Of a stretch of DNA of 64,000 nucleotides, positions 34,561 to 45,724 are shown piece after piece (the stretch's first letter is position 1; each line of letters starts with the position of its first letter). Source of the stretch: Asterella californica (lineage: Eukaryota > Streptophyta > Marchantiopsida > Marchantiales > Aytoniaceae); NCBI GenBank assembly GCA_036924285.1, contig JAYKYS010000015.1, forward strand, positions 2,542,001 to 2,606,000, written 5' to 3'. The notes under the pieces are model-generated. The model was not told where the DNA came from. It saw only the letters and a program-made list of their open reading frames with translations, and ran no database searches. Both the position numbers and the translations under genes were made by a program.

Positions 34561-35165
34561 ACTTCAAGCTCTGTTACACTAAGCCACATGTACTTACTGT
34601 GAGCCGAAGGCTCAGTCTTTCCCAAGTCCTCACAGTCTAGCTTCCACTCTCAGAAGACGAATCTAGTCTTCCAGAAGACAGCTATTCCGTCTTCCGGGAT
34701 TCAAATAGTGCTTCCTAAGTACCTCTCGTCTTCCGAGCTATATCTAAACAATCTTAACTAAGCAAGGCATCGCATGGATTCTTAAGAAGACAACCCACCT
34801 TGCATTTCATCCTACTCCCTAACAGAAGATAAAAGATATGCGAGAAGCAGAGTGTATGAAAAGTTCAGAAGATGGTCGGGGACTCCTGCTGTGACAGTGG
34901 CCTCCAGGAAGACTCCCGTGACAACTTCTGATTCAGTGACGTTCTCGGAAGACTTCCCACAACCAGGCTTCCCTTCACTGGTCTCACCTTATCTTCTGCT
35001 TCCAACATACAATCTAACCTCATAATAGACACAAGACATTCATACTCTGTTCTTTCGATTTCTCACCTCTCATACACACTCAGAAGAAGCTTGCTGCATG
35101 ACAGGAAGACATGACCCTCGACCATTCTCTCCAGATTCTGCCAGCAATGCTTCTCACAACTCTCT
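33535..35165 (-). mobile_element. Giant LTR fragment in the 3' LTR position of the 35-46 kb element
   Basis: Matches the middle of the giant LTR. On the right it is fused to RNase H coding sequence at about 35165 (ACTTAGAAGAG-type LTR sequence directly after GATGCAGA of pol), and on the left it ends at about 33534 against the methyltransferase. The deletion removed the rest of RNase H, integrase, the polypurine tract and the first part of the LTR; the last 1.6-2 kb of the LTR is also gone. Confidence 0.8.
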
Positions 35166-36592
35166 TCTAAGTTCTGCATCACTGAGTTGTCTTCCCGCGT
35201 AGTAGATGGGTAATCCTTCTTCTTCTCATCTTTCTGACTCAACACCACCCCGATGGCAAAAGCAGAAACATCCACATAAATGTGGAAGACCCTTTCCCAA
35301 TCAGGCGGCCGTAGGACAGGAGATTCCGACAGAAGCCTCTTCATTTCTTCGAATGCTTCCTGCTGCTCAGAAGACCAAATGTATGGTTCGTCTTTCTTCA
35401 GCAACTTAGTGAGTCTTCTTGCTACCTCTGCGTACCTGTCAATAAACCTCCGGTAGTATCCTACGTTGCCAAGGAAGCTTCTCAACTGTGTCAGGTTAGC
35501 AAGTGGGTGGAGTTTCATGATGACTTCCACCTTAGCACAGTCGACTTCTATACCTCTTCCGGAAATCCTATGTCCTAGCAAGATCCCCTCTGACATACCA
35601 AAGAAGCATTTCTCAGGGTGAAGTGCCAAACGATGTTCTCTACACTTCAGAAAACACTTCCTCAGAAATATCAAGTGGTCTTCTCTCGATCCAAACACAC
35701 AGAAATCATCCAAGAAAATCTCCATAAAGGTGCGAAGATACTCCTTGAAGATTGTAATCATCAACCTCTGGAACGTGGCTGGTGCGTTGCATAAACCAAA
35801 CGGCATTTGATTGTATGCGTACGTGCCCCAATCAGTAGTGAAAGTGGTTTTCGACTTGTCTTCTTCTCTGATTGAAACTTGGTTGTACCCAGAATACCCA
35901 TCTAGGAAGCTGTAGAACTCATGTCCTGCTACCTGGTCTAACACAGAGTCGGTGAATGGTAAAGGGTGATGATCCTTTTTCGTGGCCAAGTTCAGCTTCC
36001 GGAAGTCCTGACACACTCGGATCTTCCCTGTCTGCTTCTTCGGCGCGATGACAATGGGAGCTACCCATTCACTGCTAAGTACTGGGAAGATGACTCCTGC
36101 CTTCAGGTATTGGTCAATCTGGTCCTTCACCAGAAGCGAGTACTTGAGGTTGAGCCGGTACTGCCTCTGCCGTGCAGGAACAACGCCTTCTAGCAAGTCG
36201 ATGCGATGCTCTCCCAATTCTCGAGGTATGCCCTTCATGTCTTCTATGGTCCACGCGAAGACATCCTGGAACTCTGTCAGAAGTTCTCGAAAGTCTTCCA
36301 ACTGCTGGCCCTCGATCACCTTGGAAAGCTTCAGCTTCTTCCCAGGAGCAACCTCCATCTCTTGGAGATCATCCGGGTTCACCATTCCTTCAGTGTGACT
36401 GTACTCACTAGCACCGAAGTATTTCGTTTGGGAGCTTCTTCTAGTTCGGATTCGTCTTCTGGAAGACCAACTGTCGGGTCTTCCGAAGGGAAGACGGTAT
36501 TCTCGTCTTCTGAAAGACCAACTATCGGATCTTCCGAAGGGAAGATGGTATTCTCGTCTTTTGGAAGCTCTTCTTCCGCAATCTCGTAGCAC
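35166..36592 (-). pseudogene. Reverse transcriptase and start of RNase H (Athila-like)
   Basis: Open frame on the minus strand with RT motifs in order: FAWTIEDMKGIPRELGEHRI, YRLNLKYSLLVKDQI, GKIRVCQDFRKLNLATKKDH, FYSFLDGYSGYNQVSI, TDWGTYAYNQMPFGLCNAP, MEIFLDDFCVFG (active site, two Asp), ALHPEKCFF, ILLGHRISGRGIEVD, LRSFLGNVGYYRRFI. RNase H starts at HIYVDVSAFAIGVVLSQKDE and is cut at about residue 45, running on into LTR-derived codons to a stop at 35063. The RT frame differs from the protease frame by one phase and overlaps it by about 210 bp. The RT part itself has no stops, so it is fairly recent. Confidence 0.88.
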
Positions 36593-37476
36593 TCAATGTA
36601 CCCACAGACCACATCGTCCACTTTCTCTGCTACTTCTGTAGCACACACGTTATTCACCAATAACTCATTATACCGTTCATCACTGTCAGAAGACGCAGCC
36701 GAGTCTTCTGAAGTGTCCCCCTCTGTTGTAGACGGAGTTTCACCTTGGTGTCCAATCTTGATCCAAGGAAGCGAGACTTTACTCTTCTCACCAGACTTGG
36801 ATGTAGGATTGGGAAATCTCAAACGATGCCTTCTCCAATCGGTATTCACATTTGCAGCATACAGCCATGGTCTTCCTATCAACACCTGATATCCAACCTT
36901 AGCTACAGGTCGCAAAATGATGTAAGTGAGGTAAAAAGATACTCCACCAATTACCGTCAAGACATCTTTCAGTTGCCCCAAAGGTCGTCTTCTGGTCTGG
37001 TCCGCCATTCTGAGAATTCTCGGAGTAGGCTGGAACTCAGTGAAGCCTAGGGCATGCGCCGTTTCTTCCGTCATGATGTTAACTCCGGAGCCGGAATCAA
37101 TGGGTACCTTCTTCAGAAGACAGCCATGGATCTCCATATCAAGTTCTGGGGCTCCCAAGTCCTCATGCTCTATCCTTAGGATCGGGGTGCTCGTGGGAAG
37201 TTTAGCTGCCCTCCTCTTCCTCGATCCTCGAAGCACAGATTGTAACAACTTCCTGTAACCAGCGTTGTCATCCAACAGCTGTTGGAAGGTCACATCCGCC
37301 TTCTGATTCCACAAGTCTCGCAAGAAGTCGTACGGAGATCTTTTCAGAAGAGTGACCGGTGTTTCCAACAGAGAAGATGTAGTAGCTGCTTCCTTGGATG
37401 GAAGACCAGAAGAGTGTCTTCCCTCGACTGGAGGCTGTTCTCGTGAGACAGGTGTTGCCGTAGTCGGTGTAGGAAG
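36379..37476 (-). CDS. Aspartic protease region of Pol, in frame with gag after one stop
   Basis: The frame is the same as gag and starts directly after the gag stop codon (TAG at 37479-37477), with no ATG of its own near the start, so it would be expressed by stop readthrough or the stop is a mutation. The protease core is KKVPIDSGSGVNIMTEE (catalytic Asp in DSG), followed by VGYQVLIGRPWLYAANVNTD. The C-terminal end is acidic and contains a 17-residue duplication (ENTIFPSEDPIVGLSED and its twin), ending at 36379. It would mature the Gag-Pol polyprotein. Confidence 0.75.
   Translation of the reverse strand, partial: LPTPTTATPVSREQPPVEGRHSSGLPSKEAATTSSLLETPVTLLKRSPYDFLRDLWNQKADVTFQQLLDDNAGYRKLLQSVLRGSRKRRAAKLPTSTPILRIEHEDLGAPELDMEIHGCLLKKVPIDSGSGVNIMTEETAHALGFTEFQPTPRILRMADQTRRRPLGQLKDVLTVIGGVSFYLTYIILRPVAKVGYQVLIGRPWLYAANVNTDWRRHRLRFPNPTSKSGEKSKVSLPWIKIGHQGETPSTTEGDTSEDSAASSDSDERYNELLVNNVCATEVAEKVDDVVCGYIECYEIAEEELPKDENTIFPSEDPIVGLSEDENTVFPSEDPTVGLPEDESELEEAPKRNTSVLVSTVTLKEW
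36452..36553. repeat. 51-bp tandem duplication in the protease-RT overlap
   Basis: Two units (36452-36502 and 36503-36553) with a few differences, followed by about 10 bp of a third. The period is exactly 17 codons, so both the protease and the RT frames stay open through it. The unit contains GAAGAC/GTCTTC motifs. Confidence 0.85.
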
Positions 37477-39777
37477 CTACTGTACTATCTTCCGTCTCTT
37501 CTCCAGCTCTTCTTGCATGATCGCTTCAACCTCTTGTCTTATGTCAGGAGCAAAGTACTTCGGATCTTCTCGGTCGTAAGTAGGAGAAGACGGCCGCTCG
37601 AGAGAAGATGACCTCTCCTTACGCTGCTTCTTCTTCTTGACGTCCTTCTGGCGAGATTCTGACTTCCCTTTGCTTCTGGTACTTACCTTGAACACAGCTT
37701 CATCCAAAACTTCCTCCGGAGGCCAACTATCTGAATTCGGGTCAGGATTCCAAACAGTACCATCCGTCAAAGTGAGAGATGACGCTTCTTCAGGTGTCTT
37801 CATCTTCTGAGCTGCAGTCGTCTTCTGCAACTGAGGTTCCTTTCCTTCGCGCTTCCCGGGGTCTGGTTCGTCTTCCTCGATATGGAGACAATCCGTACAA
37901 TCCCCAAGATCTTCTTCTTCTACCGTGATGTGCTGTACCACTGCTAACTCGAGCTTAGAAGATGATGCAGCTTCTGCAGGAGGTGTGGTATCTGCAAATC
38001 TCACCATTTGTCGTGGTCGTAAGGTCTGAGGACAATTCCCTGTGAAATGATCGGCTTCCTTACAGTTCCCACACAAGGGCACTTGCCCAATCTGTCTTCT
38101 CGGGTGAGGACAGGTGGACCACCAGTGTCCTGTCTCTCCACAATTATTGCACGCTCCAGGAAGAGGGTTGAGAGGTCGTTGTGATGGAGAAGGCTGCCAA
38201 GGCGTCCTGGTCTGTACATTGCTAGCTCTATCCCTCGGTACATAACGATTATATTGGGCGGGAGGCGTAGGAGTGAAGGGTTGGATCGTTTCGATCCTAT
38301 AGCAGGTTTCCCCACTGGGATCGTGCAGATATCCCTCATCATCTTCTTCCCATCCTGCCCAGTTGACAGCTTGGTCCTGCGTACACTGATCTCTAGTGTG
38401 TCCAGAAGAGTTACAGAGGTTGCACCAAAGGTTTGGCCGGGAAGCTGTAGGCTGCTTCCGCTTGTCCTTCTGGTTCAGAAGATGAACTTTCAGGTCGGCA
38501 AACTGCTTCAGAACCTCATCGATGCGGGGATCAGGTGCAGACTGAATGATCTGAGTTTGAGGCATCTTCTGCACAACTTCCTCCCCTGCTCGCGTCTTCT
38601 CCTTCTTCTTCTTCCGCGTCTTCTTCTCTTGTTCAGATTCGGATTCTGAACTTTCGACAGTAGACTCTTCAGAAGTAGAGGCTGCTTCCGAATCACTGTT
38701 ATCAGTTTCAGTGGACCTGGACTTCTTCTTGGACTTCCGGGAAGACTTCTTTGACTTCTTGGACTTCTTCGAGGTCTTCCTTTTATCTTTCGTCATATTC
38801 CGAGTGATGCTCGAGGTTTCATACTGCTCGGCATGCTTCTGTACTTCTGCTAAATCATCACCTCCTCCTCTTCTGCAGTACAATTCCATATCGTGAGACA
38901 ATCCTCCCAAGTACCAGTCCACAGCTTGCTGAGCACAGTAGCCGGGTCTTCCTTGGTTCTGAGGGATGTGATCCAGGAGGTCTTCAAACCTCTCGGTGTA
39001 ATCCCGCAGTGTCTCTTTCTTCTTTCGTTCGAGCCTCTGAAGCTCTATGAGGGTCATACGATCGTAGCCCACTCCTCTGAATCTCTTCAGAAAAGCTGCC
39101 TTCAGAGTAGCCCAAGCGGCCATTACTACAACATCATCCAACGTTTTACTCATCCACTTCCTTCCTTTCCCTTTGATCAAACTGGGAAATACACGGAGTC
39201 TGTCAACATCAGCGTCTTCCTTGTTGGATCTAGAGATGGTCTCTAACATCGTGATGAAGTCATCCGCATCATCATCATCGTCGTACGGATGGTATTTCTG
39301 CCGAGTGTGGGAAGCCATGTTGACTGCCGGCTGGTGCGACTGCCAACTTCTTTCTTCCTCAGGTCCAGGTGATGGAGATGGTCTTCTCGAAGATCCAGGC
39401 CTGTCTGAGTCACGAAGATCGTCTTCTGAGTCAGAGCTACTATCACTGCTACCTTCCGAGACGTCTGGAACAATCCCCTCCAGTCTTCCCTCACCTTGAG
39501 AAGCTTCTCCCGCACTTGGGAAGACGTCTTCCGAGTAACCAGTACCGAAATCTACTTTATACACGTGATCACCCGGTTGGCTTCTGTCTTCGCCAAAGAT
39601 TATGCTCGAGATGGAAGGCTCTTCCAACTCTACCGATCGGATCTTCCTGAGCTCTTCTTCTTTTCTTTGGTGTCTCAGGGATATCCGCTGCTCTCTAGAA
39701 GCGGTTCGTTGGGGTGAGTTTACCCACTCAGGATCTTTACCCGTGCGTCTTCTGCTTCTTCCTCCGGTCGGAGGCAT
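37477..39777 (-). CDS. Gag polyprotein with three CCHC zinc knuckles (766 aa)
   Basis: Uninterrupted frame from ATG 39777 to TAG 37477, the first long frame after the PBS. Residues 1-230 are charged and Ser/Asp-rich. A capsid-type retrotransposon Gag domain follows (LRVFPSLIKGKGRKWM, WATLKAAFLKRFRG, LQRLERKKKETLRDYTERF, YLGGLSHDMELYCRR), then a Lys/Ser/Glu-rich stretch (KKSKKSKKSSRKSKKKSRS) and three knuckles of C-x2-C-x4-H-x4-C: CNLCNSSGHTRDQC, CNNCGETGHWWSTC, CGNCKEADHFTGNC. The C-terminus is basic. It would assemble the particle and bind the genomic RNA. Its full length and lack of stops suggest this insertion is fairly young. Confidence 0.9.
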   Translation of the reverse strand: MPPTGGRSRRRTGKDPEWVNSPQRTASREQRISLRHQRKEEELRKIRSVELEEPSISSIIFGEDRSQPGDHVYKVDFGTGYSEDVFPSAGEASQGEGRLEGIVPDVSEGSSDSSSDSEDDLRDSDRPGSSRRPSPSPGPEEERSWQSHQPAVNMASHTRQKYHPYDDDDDADDFITMLETISRSNKEDADVDRLRVFPSLIKGKGRKWMSKTLDDVVVMAAWATLKAAFLKRFRGVGYDRMTLIELQRLERKKKETLRDYTERFEDLLDHIPQNQGRPGYCAQQAVDWYLGGLSHDMELYCRRGGGDDLAEVQKHAEQYETSSITRNMTKDKRKTSKKSKKSKKSSRKSKKKSRSTETDNSDSEAASTSEESTVESSESESEQEKKTRKKKKEKTRAGEEVVQKMPQTQIIQSAPDPRIDEVLKQFADLKVHLLNQKDKRKQPTASRPNLWCNLCNSSGHTRDQCTQDQAVNWAGWEEDDEGYLHDPSGETCYRIETIQPFTPTPPAQYNRYVPRDRASNVQTRTPWQPSPSQRPLNPLPGACNNCGETGHWWSTCPHPRRQIGQVPLCGNCKEADHFTGNCPQTLRPRQMVRFADTTPPAEAASSSKLELAVVQHITVEEEDLGDCTDCLHIEEDEPDPGKREGKEPQLQKTTAAQKMKTPEEASSLTLTDGTVWNPDPNSDSWPPEEVLDEAVFKVSTRSKGKSESRQKDVKKKKQRKERSSSLERPSSPTYDREDPKYFAPDIRQEVEAIMQEELEKRRKIVQ

Positions 39778-40123
39778 CCACTAGAGTACTGAGAACAGAT
39801 GTCTCTCTTTTCTCTATCACTAGATCCGGAAGACCAAATGACTGAACAACCGATCACAAGTTCATAACGTCTTCTTCTCCTGCTTCTGGTTGCACTCACT
39901 GCAATCTTCCGAGATCGAGTCTTCCAAGGAGTTCTTGGAAGCAGGGAAGCGGCTTCTTCCAACTTCCCTTGGTGTATCTTATCAGCTTCTGGTTGCGGTT
40001 TCCGTCTTCTAGCAAGATAGAGTCCCACAACACATTCAACTACAATCGAAGTTAGTTCGAAACGAACCTAACTAATGGCACACAGATCCAGGAAGCTTAG
40101 AACAGAAGTTACTAAGATGAAAT

Positions 40124-40140
40124 CCCCGGCAGCGGCGCCA
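40124..40140 (-). other. Primer-binding site for tRNA-Asp
   Basis: The minus strand reads TGGCGCCGCTGCCGGGG, complementary to the 3' end of plant tRNA-Asp with one mismatch (from memory of the tRNA). It lies 19 bases from the LTR end at 40160. This PBS is typical of Athila-like gypsy elements. Confidence 0.85.
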
Positions 40141-41665
40141 AAAATGGTTCCTCACTATATGTAGTGACGAAGGATTTCTCCTTTTGCCCATTTAGTATAC
40201 AAGATATCGTTCCCACAGAGGATTTGCACAAGTAACGCTGCTCTAAGTTCTAAGATCTGTTCAAACACACAAACACACGGGTTTTGCCTAGAAATCCCGT
40301 CTTCTCACAAAACCACACAAAACAACACGTCTTCCAGACACGCCAAATGGTGCTCTGGATCCAAACAAACAACTACCAATTACAATATCACACAACTATT
40401 CACAGAGAAGCTCGGGAAGACGATCTTCCTACTTCCAGGTTGCTTCTTCCGGTCTTCTCGATACCGTCTTCCCGAAGCGATTCTCGTCTTCTGGGGGTTT
40501 AGCTCGTCTTCTCACACCTCCAGAAGGCTGTCCGGCTTCGCAGAAGTCGACTAGTAACAGTCGTTACACCTTACTCTCATACTCACATTCCAACGGGTTG
40601 GATAAATCACAGGGTGTATGCCCCCTATAGCCTTCCCAGGCTTCTGCCTACGGAAGTTGTCTTCCTGCAGCACTACAACGACATTCACCTTCACGGAAGC
40701 TCAATACAAGTATCGGAAGCTCACTAGAAGAAGATAAGAAGATGGGGAAGATGAGAGAAGATGGGAAGAAGAAGAAATCCAAACAAGAGAAAACAGGATG
40801 AAAAAGGGCAATTAAGATTCCGACAGGCTTCTAGTCCGGATCCTGACTAACAAGCCATCCCTGCTTGTAATAGTTTGGGGAGGAAGACAACAAACGTGAG
40901 TACTGTAGCACCGTCTTCTACTCGAGGATGTCGTCTTCTGTTGCGAGAAGAAGGCTTCCTTCTTCTTCACTTCGCTGCTCTGACTGCTCTGTCTTCTGGG
41001 ATCCCTTACCCGGAAGACCGTTCGTACGTAGATCCCAAGTGCTCTACTGAACGAGTCAAGCTACACTCCACAACTGTTGACATTCACCGCCACTCAAGAA
41101 AAACACTTCCCATGCACAATTGGGAGCGAATTCAGTGAACCCACCATCCAGAAGACATGGACAAAGCTGCTGCACTCAAATCCACAATCTATTCCCCGAG
41201 AAGAAGTCACAATGGCATTGGGAAGCTCACTCCTTCTACTTCCTGCGCCTACTCCTCGACACACCAGGCTGGCTAACAGGACTGCACGAGGATGCCGTTC
41301 CCTGTTCCTAGACTGTCCCTGCTCTAATGTGTCTCTCCTGCCTGCCTGTAGAATCGGTGTGTATGTTCAGTTACTGCCGAATTCTACAGAACTGGCAGAG
41401 CTCTCAGAGAGCTTTTCTCCTACCTTGCTATCCTACTTAACCATCTGCCTTGGGAGACGACCACCAGGGAGAGAGAGAAACGCTGACAAGAGGTTGTCAC
41501 CTCACATGCATGCGGTCCCTCTTCCCAATTAGCCCTCCACTGTATTACTCCTACGCTACCTATGCTGCCACATGGGGTCCTAACTATTTTTACATGGAAA
41601 ACTGCCACCCTTAAGATAGCATGTCCAATCCTACTAAATCTGGAAGTGTCGATTGAGTTTGCTAA

Positions 41666-43976
41666 CTACTCTGATTGCTCGGTGGCAATCTCTACATGAT
41701 CTGCTCCTACCGGAGCTACTACCTCGACTTCTGATGGGCTGGGAAGCCCTGCACTTACCTCGGGTACCACTGAGGTAGCTTCCCTCTCCTCGCTCTTCGC
41801 TGGCCCTGCTATTTCTGCGGCTGCGTCTTCCTCGGCTTCGACTTCGGAAGATGGAATGGTCTTCTGGGAAGACGAGTCGAATGGTGCGTCTTCCATCTTC
41901 TGAGGCACAGATGCAGTACTAGGGACCATGGCGATATCATAGGGGTCCGGGGAAGTCGCTTCCTCCACGCGGAATACCTGGGAAGATGGCTCGTCTTCCT
42001 GCCTTCCAGAAGACATCATGTCTTCCGGGGCGTCTTCTGGAGTCTTCTCGTCTTCCAACGCTGTCACCACCAAGTGTACAGCGAGATCGAACTCCTCCTT
42101 CTCCATTCCGGATCCTGTCGAGGGTGCTGGGGCTTGGGAAGATGCGGTTGCAGGTGTCGGAAGTGAGGGAAGACCATAAAGTGTCTTCACTCCTTCTATC
42201 TGTCTATCCAGGTACCTGAACATGCTATCTCTGCATTCCACCAACCTCGTCTTGGACTCGCTGTCCCATTCCCTAGCTAAGGTAAGTAACTTCTTACCCG
42301 CGGTGAAGTTGAACTTCTTCCGAAGCGCTTCTACCGATTGAGCTAGCATCTTCTGCGCACGGGCCTCCGCTGCTTCCCTCTGCGTCTTCTCTGTTGCAGC
42401 TCGCGCTTCTGCGGCTTCTCGCTGCATCTTCCAAGTGGTCTGCTCTTCTGCGAGGGTAGTGATCTTCTCCCGTACTCGGAGAACTTCCTGATCACGCTGC
42501 TGTACTCACGTCTGCAACTCCTGGTTGCTCTTCCGAAGTTGTATCGACTCCTTGGCAGAAGCGGCTGCTTCCGCCTTGTACCTGGCTGCAAGCTTCTCCG
42601 TAGTGCGGAGACTAGCTTCCAGAGACTCCGTCTTCTGCTGGCTGTCTTCTTGTCGCAGCAAGGTGCGCAGGCCGAATCCAGGCTGTAAGGGCTTCTCTTG
42701 TGCCCTCGCTCTTCTTTCCAGCAACTCCATAGCGGGCTGGATCTCCTTCTGGAAGTAGGCACTGAACTCCTCCAGTCGTCTTCCTGCAGAAGACAAGTTC
42801 ATCCCCACCACTCGCTCGGGGGTGTCGACTTCGTCTTCCAGAGGCAAGGGAGCCTCTTCCACCACTACGGCCTTCATCTTCTGCGCATGAGAAGAAGCTA
42901 CTCTTCTCATCTTCCGGGGTGGAAGACTCCTCGTGGCAGGAGCGGCTCTCCTCTTTGCGCTTCCTCGCATCGCAGTAGGAGTGCCCATCCATCCTTCGTC
43001 TTCTGGAGTCTTCGGAAGACTCCCAGGTGTTACAGAAGCTGTCTTCTGCTCCGATCGGGTACTCAGCAAGTCTTCCTCCGAGTCCGACTCCGATCCTGAA
43101 TGGATGAGGGAGATGGGTGTCCTCGGTACACTTCTGTGGCTCATCTTCCTCACTGGCGTGGCGTCTTCCGACCCACTAGACTCGTCTTCCCTCACCAGAA
43201 GCGTCTTCTGGTGAGAGCCGGGCCTCAGCTGTGGCATCAGAGTGGGAGGGGGCGTTGCTGCTGCCTCTCGGTCATCGTCTTCCGAGGTTTCCTCCTTCAC
43301 CTCCTGTCGCTCCGTTGGCCCATACACTGCCAGCTGATCTTCCCTAAGATCCTCCATGGCTACATACAAGTAGCAGAAGAAGGGCGTCAGATGTCCTCCC
43401 GCCGGGGTACCCAAGTATGCTAGCTCCGTTTGTACATAGTTGTGGATGTACGCACCCCAGTAGATTGACACTCTGTCATCTCACACTGATTCCAAGAACT
43501 CCACGTCCTGATCTCCTAAGTACCTTGTCTTCTGCGCTTTTCCCTTGGGGAAAAGATGCAGAAACAACTTCGCCAGAAGTCGCTTCTTCGGCCCGGTAAG
43601 ACTCTATCTTCCAACCGTTCCTCCCCTGCCTGTCTTCCACGAAAAGGCAGGTGGTACTCCCAAGTACATGCCATGAACTCACAATCCTAGGCAAGATCTT
43701 CTTCTCGTACCAATATCCTCGGTTCTCGGTCTCAGGCATGTGAAACGCCTTACGCCACCAATCTTCTGTCCAGGAAGATGATCTTCCCCGAGCAACTCCT
43801 GCCTTCTCAGGTACACGGTTACGCGGTGGTAACGCGGCCCATACCTCCTCCAGAAGCCCTTGATCTGCGAGGTTCCAGTTCCACAGGAAGAAGTCGAGAC
43901 CCAACTCCTTGAGGAAAGGAGTGGCCTCGGCCAATTCTGTCGCTGGTAACACCAGGCCTCGCAGATGCATCGACAT
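41666..43976 (-). pseudogene. LTR-borne coiled-coil protein ORF, best copy (B)
   Basis: About 770 codons from ATG 43976 (MSMH; another in-frame ATG at 44006) to the stop at 41666, broken by only a few lesions (frameshifts near 43.59 and 43.47 kb, and near 42.43-42.51 kb). N-terminal helical domain of ~180 residues (LVLPATELAEATPF, LADQGLLEEVWAALPPRN, WWRKAFHMPE, CLFVEDRQGRNGW, TELAYLGTPAGGHL), acidic and Ser-rich linker (SGSESDSEEDL), basic block PPRKMRRVASS that could be a nuclear signal, a coiled coil (LEASLRTTEKLAARYKAEA, QREAAEARAATEKTQREAAE), EALRKKFNFTAGKKLLTLA, and an acidic tail. It lies in sense, about 2.0 kb from the LTR start. I cannot assign a function. Confidence 0.75.
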
Positions 43977-45724
43977 ACCTGGAAGATCTGCTGCACTAAA
44001 CCACAAGCACCTACTATGAGTTGAAGGCTCAGTTCTTCCCGAGTGCCCACAGTCTAGCTTCCACTCTCAGAAGACGAAACTAGTCTTCCAGAAGACAGCT
44101 ACTCCGTCTTCCGGGATTCTAACAGTGCTTCCTAAATAGCTCTCGTCTTCCGAGCTATATCTAAACAATCCTATCTAAGCAAGGCCTCGCATGGATTACC
44201 AAGAAGACAACCCACCTTGCATTACATCCTACTTCCTATCAGAAGATACAAGATATGCGAGAAGTAGAGTATGAGAAAGGTTCAGAAGATGGTTGCGGGC
44301 TCCTGCGGTGACAGTGGCCTCTGGGAAGACACTTGGGACAGCTTCCGATTCAATGTCGTTCTCGGAAGACCTCTCGAAGTCAGACTTCCCTTCACTGGTC
44401 TCACCTGTCTTCTTCTTCCTACGCGCAATCTATCCTCACAACAGACTCAAAACATGTGCACTCTGTTCTTCTGACTTCTCACCTCTCATACGCACTCAGA
44501 AGAAGTTTGCTGCATGATGGGAAGACATGACCCTCGACCATTCTCTCCGGATTCTGCCAGCAATACTTCTCACAACTCTCTTCTAAGTTCGGGAAGAAGA
44601 AGGAACGGCTGCTATGGGTCGGACAGAAGAGATCCGAAATGGACCCTCACGTCTTCTCGCTCATTTTGCCAGCCTTTCAGTCTTCTAGTCTCTCTAGGAA
44701 GATGTGGAGTTGAGAAGCTTGGAAGACCGGGAGGCACAGGCCTAGTTCCCGAGTTCCAACTTCTCGAAATAACACAACAACTCACCACACCACTCAGGCT
44801 TCGTATCAAGTCTCTCTAAACACAAAAGCAAAGCAAATCCACTCTTGATACGAATTGTGTTCAGTCGACTTCCGAAGACAGTCTTCCGAAGATGTCTTCC
44901 GAAGACAGTCAAGTTCAAGAAGCGTCTTCCGAGGATGTTCCCATCTTCCGAATCGTCTTCTATTTCAAGTTTCGGGGGTAGAGAGGTAGTAGGGTAGAGA
45001 AATTGATAGTTGGGTTCGCCAATTTGAAGACTAGGGGTAGGGAAGCTCGAATTGAGCTCGGGAAGAAGCAAAGAGATATCTTGACAGAAATTGGGCAGCG
45101 CTTCCGCGCCCAATGTTTCAATAGGAAAGATGGGGGGTGGGGTAATCGATCAGGCTGCCTGCACACAATCAAGGAAGCGCGGGGAGTACCAGACAATGGC
45201 GAGAAGAAGTGGGAAGGGGAAAGAACCTCTACAGTCTTCTTCGGCTCCCCGAGTTGCCTTCGACCTCCGCGCGCTTCTGGCTCTCGTCTTAGCTTCCAAT
45301 GCGACTCCACACGACTGCGCCTGCTGTCAATTTCGGTCCACACCTCGATTCCACCTCTGCTTCTACTCGCCACTCTTCACTGTCAACTTCTCGGAAGCTC
45401 CACAGAAATGCCTTCGCTCTTTCTGCTGTTTGTGCTCCCGCAATCCGATTTCACCCTTCGTCTAGCTGCCAACGTACTCTCTACTACCTCGATGTCTTAC
45501 TCGATTCCTCTCTCAATGCTAGCTCGAAGTTCACTCTCTCAATCGATCTTCTTCAGGCGCACTGTGCTGCGGGAAGTTGGAAGGTGGCTAATGTGCTTCC
45601 TCACGCATCTTCCCCGCAGATTAGGGGTTCTCGTCCTTGGTGTCTTCCTGACCTACCTACCTATTCGGTGCGCTACAGTAGGTACACCTACTTGTTTACC
45701 CGAAAACTCGTGGTCAGGCCTTCG

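Noticed and set aside
38254..38649. 131-codon plus-strand frame opposite gag
   Set aside because: Antisense to the intact gag frame with three zinc knuckles; low-complexity Leu/Ser sequence results from reading Lys/Glu-rich codons backwards.
39720..40028. 102-codon frame between PBS and gag as a leader protein
   Set aside because: Basic, low-complexity sequence overlapping the gag start in another phase; no support from another copy.
42698..43423. Plus-strand frames opposite the coiled-coil ORF
   Set aside because: Shadows of the minus-strand ORF; the minus frame carries the conserved domain order.
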